10,403 nucleotides of DNA from an uncultured Leptolyngbya sp. (GTDB lineage Bacteria > Cyanobacteriota > Cyanobacteriia > Phormidesmidales > Phormidesmidaceae): positions 1 to 10,403 of the forward strand of contig CALBPH010000122.1 in the NCBI GenBank assembly GCA_937899365.1, in the 5' to 3' direction. Under the pieces are notes generated by a model. It worked only from the letters and a program-made list of their open reading frames with translations, did not search any database and was not told where the DNA came from. This document shows positions 7,229-10,403 of this stretch, one piece after another. Both the position numbers and the translations under genes were made by a program. The stretch's first letter is position 1. Each line of letters starts with the position of its first letter.

Positions 7229-7253
7229 GCCATGGATGGTTATAAACCATGGC
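7229..7253 (-). repeat. Hairpin at the truB stop codon
   Basis: gccatgg (7229-7235) is the reverse complement of ccatggc (7247-7253), with an 11-base loop that contains the truB stop codon. An alternative smaller hairpin is atggtt (7236-7241) with aaccat (7245-7250). No U-tract follows on the transcribed strand, so this is more likely a transcript-end stabiliser or a weak terminator than a standard intrinsic terminator. It could also be chance. Confidence 0.35.
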
Positions 7254-8151
7254 TAGATCCTGGCTCAAACACCATTTTGGGTATCAGGTGTGGTCGGTCG
7301 TCCTTGATTCTAAATACGCCAATGCCTAGAAATGGGCAGGCTGCGGTCACAACCCGCAGCGGCTGCTCTAATTCAATGGTGGGGGTATGGGGCAAACGCT
7401 GACCCAGAGACCAACGACGCCCTGCTTCCGGGGAGAGCAGTATTTTGGGTAAATGGCGCATGGCCACCGCCGGTGCAGTCAGCTCGTACTCTTGTGGCTG
7501 TTCAGATAATGTTTCAAAAGAAATACTGGTGTCTAATTTAAATCCGCTGCTTTGGGTGCGGATAAGCGAGGCTAAGGTGCCGCCCACTTCCAAAATTGCA
7601 CCTAAATCCCGAGCAATAGAGCGAATGTAGGTGCCAGCTCCACAGGTGATATCTAGGGTGACCTGGGGCGCATCGCCCGGTTGCCAATGCACCACATCAA
7701 TCTGATGAATAATGACGCGGCGACTGGGTATATCGACCGTTTCAGCATTACCTTGGCGAGCCAGATCATACAGCCGCCGACCGTCAACGTGTACTGCGCT
7801 GTAGAGCGGGGGGATTTGCTGAATGGTGCCTTGAAACTGTCCTAAATGCTGGGTGACGTCGGTCTGGGTTAGATGGGCAGCCGGCGTGTGGGTCAAGGGG
7901 GTGCCATCTAAATCGTCGGTGTTAGTGGTTGTCCCCAGTTGCACAACGGCCCGATAGGCTTTATCGCCAGGGAGATACTGCAATAGGCGGGTGGCACGGC
8001 CTATCGCCACGGGCAGAACGACGGATGCTGCGGGGTCAAGGGTCCCGGCATGGCCAATTTTTTTGGTGTTGAGTAGACGGCGCAGCTTGGCCACACAGTC
8101 GTGGGATGTCCAGCCAGCGGGTTTATGCAGGTTTAAAAAACCGTCGGGCAT
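7240..8151 (-). CDS. truB: tRNA pseudouridine-55 synthase TruB
   Basis: TruB converts uridine 55 to pseudouridine in the T-loop of tRNAs. The protein is 303 residues, a normal length. The N-terminus GFLNLHKPAGWTSHDCVAKL (4-23) is the TruB KPxGxTSxD signature. GHAGTLDP (33-40) holds the catalytic aspartate D39. AYRA (65-68) supplies the active-site tyrosine Y66. PPLYSAVHVDGRRLYDLARQ (114-133) and GTYIRSIARDLG (173-184), with R177, complete the family motifs. LASLIRTQSSGF (193-204) closes the catalytic domain, and the C-terminal ~80 residues form the PUA-like part ending in VFEPG. One oddity: the loop after the catalytic residue reads DPAASVVLP, where most TruB proteins have DPAATGVLP, so a near-invariant glycine is valine at V44. 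The ATG at 8151 has no obvious ribosome-binding site. The gene lies 41 bases after the hydrolase stop, probably co-transcribed. Confidence 0.97.
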   Translation of the reverse strand: MPDGFLNLHKPAGWTSHDCVAKLRRLLNTKKIGHAGTLDPAASVVLPVAIGRATRLLQYLPGDKAYRAVVQLGTTTNTDDLDGTPLTHTPAAHLTQTDVTQHLGQFQGTIQQIPPLYSAVHVDGRRLYDLARQGNAETVDIPSRRVIIHQIDVVHWQPGDAPQVTLDITCGAGTYIRSIARDLGAILEVGGTLASLIRTQSSGFKLDTSISFETLSEQPQEYELTAPAVAMRHLPKILLSPEAGRRWSLGQRLPHTPTIELEQPLRVVTAACPFLGIGVFRIKDDRPHLIPKMVFEPGSSHGL

Positions 8152-8192
8152 CGGTTGGCGGTTGGAATGACTAGGTAGCAGGCTTTATCCTA

Positions 8193-9989
8193 TCAGGGCT
8201 GCTGGGGGGATGGGGTAGAAAACACAGGCTGGGCTGGGTCTAGTAGCACCTCGGGTGTCTCGGGGGTGTCTGCGGTGTCGGGAGAAATAATGTCATCGGC
8301 TGCTGAGCGGGGCGGTCCCCCCAGCTGATCGGCTAAGGCGGGACCTGTGAGGCTTTGGACCAGGCTGAGCTTTATAGGGTCTTGGTTGAGTTGGGCGATG
8401 CCGTCAGCGCTAAGCAGGGCTTGATAGGTGGTTTCCCCCACCAAGTGGGTGGTTAAAAATGCCAGGCTGGATGCGGCTAGGTATGCCTGGGCTAGCTCTG
8501 GATCGGGGCCAATAATTTCTGAGGGTAGATCAAAGGCTTCGCTACCGGTCTCTGTGACGGCGATGGTGGAAAAGTGGGTGCCCTGGCGCATGAGTAATAG
8601 ATAGCGCTCGGGCTGGGTGAGCCAGGTAAACGGGACCAGCTGCTCTTGCAGAGCCGGGGCGACGGTGTCGGCACCGCTGGAAACCATCATGGTGGGGGTG
8701 CTGACTTTCCCCAGGCTCTCTTCTCCAAACAAGACGCTGGTGATGGGGTTGATTGCGATCGCAGCCCTCACCCGACCATCCTGTAACGACAGGGTTGTCT
8801 CAGTGGGTTCAGCCAGCTGGCTAGCCTGACACTGCAGCAACAGGGAGGCATTTAAAGACAGTGAGCTCGGCGGACACACATTGCGCAGTACCTCAAAATC
8901 AATGTTGGCACCGGCTAAGGCCAGGGCCGTATAGCCGCCAAAGGACTGTCCCACCATTCCTACCTGGGCAAAGTTAATCAAGCTACCGTACTGGGTAGCC
9001 TCCCGCTCTAGATAGTTAAGCAGCGCAGAAATTTGCTGAGGACGATCAATAAACTCTTCATTGGACACCACATCTGGCGATTTACCCACCAGCAGCGCAT
9101 TAATCTGAGCGGCGTTACTACCGGGGTGTTCCACATTGATCACTAAAAAACCATGGGAGGCCAAATGTCGCCCTAGATATGCATAGGATGTGCGATCGTT
9201 ACCCAACCCATGGGAAATAATCACCGTGGGACGATTGCGTTGGCGCTGTCCCTGGAGCGTGGGCAGATAGACATCGGCTGGGATTGGGGCATTGCCCGGT
9301 AGCGGTTGCCGTTCAACCAGGTAACGTCCCGGCTGCTGCGCCTGATAGGCCAGGGAACGCAGCCGGGCCTGCTCTGGCTCGGACAGCTCCGCAGTTGATG
9401 TCCCTAGACGCTCCAATAAATCAATTGCGGCCTCTGTTTCATAGACGGCCCGGTTAATTTCCCTCAGTAGTCCCAGACCGCGGTCTAGCTCAATCCGCAT
9501 TTCTGTAGAGGGAAACTTACGGACCGCATTTAGCAGGGTGAGACCTTCCTCTGGATCGGAGACCGCCACCAAAATTGCTCCCCGTAGTGCCCGCAGATCG
9601 CTACGACGTCCCTCGGTGCGAATAAAGTCAGCCGCAATATTGAGCAGGTACTCTCCCTGTTTGGTGTAAAAGAATCGATCTAGCAGCACCACATCCAAAT
9701 CAATCGTGTCGATGTCTTGATCTAAACGCCAGGTGAGCGCCTGTCTGAGTTCGTCAATATCGTATTCATCCGGTAAGAACTGCGCATAGTAGGCAAGATC
9801 ATCACTCAGTACGCCATCCGCCGCCAGTTGTTCCAAATCGGTTAGTTCAATGGAGCGTTCCACCGGGCCAAATTCAAAGTTGTTTCGATCCGCCGCCTGC
9901 CCAGGTAGAGCTGTCGCCAAGACTGTCCCCAGACCTAGGGTTAGTCGCTGCACGCCCTTACTGACAGCCGATAAGCACACTCGTATCAT
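8193..9989 (-). CDS. Secreted alpha/beta hydrolase with N-terminal DUF1400 domain
   Basis: This is a predicted exported serine hydrolase (lipase or esterase type) of a mainly cyanobacterial family; its substrate is unknown. I chose the ATG at 9989 (598 residues). It gives a clean signal peptide, MIRVCLSAVSKG, a hydrophobic core and LPGQA-AD with cleavage near residue 32. AAGG also lies six bases upstream. The frame is open to an ATG at 10031, which would add 14 residues and begin 3 bases after the ligA stop. DUF1400 covers about residues 35-165 (FEFGPVERSIELTDLEQLA; RQALTWRLDQDIDTIDLDVV). The hydrolase domain spans about 220-530: HGLGNDR (260-266) for the oxyanion hole, GQSFGG (347-352) with nucleophile S349, GADTVAP (439-445) with D441, and GTHFS (470-474) with H472. 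The C-terminal ~35 residues are Pro/Thr/Asp-rich and probably disordered. It sits between ligA and truB on the same strand. Confidence 0.93.
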   Translation of the reverse strand: MIRVCLSAVSKGVQRLTLGLGTVLATALPGQAADRNNFEFGPVERSIELTDLEQLAADGVLSDDLAYYAQFLPDEYDIDELRQALTWRLDQDIDTIDLDVVLLDRFFYTKQGEYLLNIAADFIRTEGRRSDLRALRGAILVAVSDPEEGLTLLNAVRKFPSTEMRIELDRGLGLLREINRAVYETEAAIDLLERLGTSTAELSEPEQARLRSLAYQAQQPGRYLVERQPLPGNAPIPADVYLPTLQGQRQRNRPTVIISHGLGNDRTSYAYLGRHLASHGFLVINVEHPGSNAAQINALLVGKSPDVVSNEEFIDRPQQISALLNYLEREATQYGSLINFAQVGMVGQSFGGYTALALAGANIDFEVLRNVCPPSSLSLNASLLLQCQASQLAEPTETTLSLQDGRVRAAIAINPITSVLFGEESLGKVSTPTMMVSSGADTVAPALQEQLVPFTWLTQPERYLLLMRQGTHFSTIAVTETGSEAFDLPSEIIGPDPELAQAYLAASSLAFLTTHLVGETTYQALLSADGIAQLNQDPIKLSLVQSLTGPALADQLGGPPRSAADDIISPDTADTPETPEVLLDPAQPVFSTPSPQQP

Positions 9990-9995
9990 AGATAA

Positions 9996-9999
9996 CCTT
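9996..9999 (-). promoter_or_regulatory. Ribosome-binding site deciding the hydrolase start
   Basis: AAGG on the minus strand lies six bases before the ATG at 9989. It is one of the few Shine-Dalgarno-like sites in the window. The upstream ATG at 10031 has none. This supports the shorter protein with the normal signal peptide. Confidence 0.5.
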
Positions 10000-10034
10000 G
10001 TATTCGCCGCCAGAAAACACCCGGAAACCATAGC

Positions 10035-10382
10035 TTAGGGGGATGCCGTTTTTTGCAACAACGCTAGCAAATCTTCCTCGCTTAAACGTTGAATACCCAG
10101 TTTTTCAGCCTTAGTCAGCTTTGATCCGGCATCTATACCGACCACAACATAGCTTGTTTTTGAACTCACTGACCCAGTCACTTTACCGCCGCTTTCTTCA
10201 ATTTTTGCCTTAGCTTCACGACGGCTCAAAGTCGGTAGAGTGCCTGTGAGTACAAAGGGTTTTCCGGCCATGGGTCGGTCAGTGGCTTCGGGTTCTCGTG
10301 GGGGCCCTTCTAGATTGAGTTTTTTTTCTTTCAGACGCGTGATTAGTTGCTGATTAGCACTGCTTTGAAATCTGAAACCATT
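10035..10382 (-). CDS. ligA: C-terminal end of NAD-dependent DNA ligase (BRCT domain), 5' part missing or disrupted
   Basis: This is the tail of LigA, which seals nicks in duplex DNA using NAD+. The frame is open from 10382 to the TAA at 10037-10035. It begins FQSSANQQLITRLKEKKLNL, the segment that follows the helix-hairpin-helix domain, then GPPREPEATDRP, then the BRCT domain from the ATG at 10271. The BRCT part is MAGKPFVLTGTLPTLSRREA, GGKVTGSVSSKTSYVV, GIDAGSKLTKAEKLG and LSEEDLLALL. These are typical of LigA and nothing looks wrong in the C-terminal ~110 residues. Upstream, an in-frame TGA (10385-10383) stops the frame, and the last ~25 bases no longer read as LigA in any frame. The internal ATG at 10271 could make a 78-residue BRCT-only protein, but LigA residues continue before it, so it is unlikely to be the natural start. 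Possible causes are a sequence-end error, an insertion, or a frameshifted pseudogene. The hydrolase follows closely. Confidence 0.85.
   Translation of the reverse strand, partial: NGFRFQSSANQQLITRLKEKKLNLEGPPREPEATDRPMAGKPFVLTGTLPTLSRREAKAKIEESGGKVTGSVSSKTSYVVVGIDAGSKLTKAEKLGIQRLSEEDLLALLQKTASP
10364..10377 (-). repeat. 7-base near-tandem duplication at the LigA breakpoint
   Basis: On the plus strand tttgaaa (10364-10370) is followed directly by tctgaaa (10371-10377), one mismatch in seven. Removing one unit joins the ligA tail to another frame, so that VKWFQSSANQQLI would be read, closer to the usual LigA sequence here. A 7-base duplication would shift the frame. It may be real or a sequence-end artefact. 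Confidence 0.4.
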
Positions 10383-10398
10383 TCACGTCATGGTTTCA
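10373..10398. repeat. Perfect 9-base inverted repeat at the right end
   Basis: tgaaaccat (10373-10381) is the exact reverse complement of atggtttca (10390-10398), with an 8-base loop ttcacgtc. The in-frame TGA that ends the ligA frame lies in the loop. It occurs just where LigA homology is lost. It could be the subterminal hairpin of an inserted element or a contig-end artefact; pairing outside the nine bases is imperfect, so it is not a clean fold-back. Confidence 0.5.
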
Positions 10399-10403
10399 TT
10401 TTC

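Noticed and set aside
7086..7239. Possible small gene or RNA between truB and the cNMP-EAL gene
   Set aside because: No open frame of useful length and no riboswitch-like or tRNA-like structure was seen; a weak promoter is the best reading.
10320..10327. Run of eight T bases, like a terminator tract or a slippage site
   Set aside because: It lies within the ligA tail as part of lysine codons (KEKKLNL). The frame reads normally through it and no hairpin precedes it on either strand as a terminator would need.
10373..10403. Clean fold-back chimera of the sequence end
   Set aside because: A fold-back would continue as the exact reverse complement of the preceding ligA bases. Matching stops after nine bases (attttc against gatttc needs mismatches), so it is not clean, although other end artefacts remain possible.

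Overview
The window looks like chromosomal DNA of a filamentous-type cyanobacterium (Leptolyngbya/Nodosilinea-like, genus uncertain). The evidence is four copies of the cyanobacterial HIP1 octamer GCGATCGC (1521-1528, 3930-3937, 5157-5164, 8755-8762), a DUF1400-type alpha/beta hydrolase (a largely cyanobacterial family), a TruB with the long C-terminal part usual in cyanobacteria, and start sites mostly without Shine-Dalgarno sequences. Base composition is moderately GC-rich. No rRNA, tRNA, CRISPR array or complete mobile element was seen.

Left part (1-5886): a polysaccharide or glycan-modification block. A family 2 glycosyltransferase runs leftward off the window edge. A 378-base divergent intergenic region with several small inverted repeats separates it from a rightward run of three genes: another family 2 glycosyltransferase, a family 4 glycosyltransferase of the PEP-CTERM/EpsH-like subgroup, and a 737-residue single-pass membrane protein with no recognisable family. 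The spacing (77 and 39 bases) suggests one transcription unit, so the large unknown protein probably works with surface-glycan assembly or export. That role is inferred from context only.

Right part (5865-10403): a leftward series. From upstream to downstream it holds the C-terminal end of the NAD-dependent DNA ligase LigA (BRCT domain), a secreted DUF1400 alpha/beta hydrolase, the tRNA pseudouridine-55 synthase TruB, and a fusion of a cyclic-nucleotide-binding domain with a c-di-GMP phosphodiesterase (EAL) domain. The first three are tightly spaced. The EAL gene lies behind a 154-base gap and probably has its own promoter. Its 3' end overlaps the 3' end of the 737-residue gene by 22 bases, so the two transcription units collide tail to tail.

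Points deserving a second look are: the abrupt loss of LigA reading frame and homology in the last ~30 bases, where a stop codon, a 7-base near-duplication and a perfect 9-base inverted repeat coincide; a glycine-to-valine change in the otherwise intact TruB catalytic loop; the unrecognised 737-residue membrane protein, with two 27-base-period duplications in its linkers; and the second-messenger fusion protein beside glycan genes. I did not find convincing evidence of an entirely new biological system; the strongest candidate for uncharacterised biology is the 737-residue protein.
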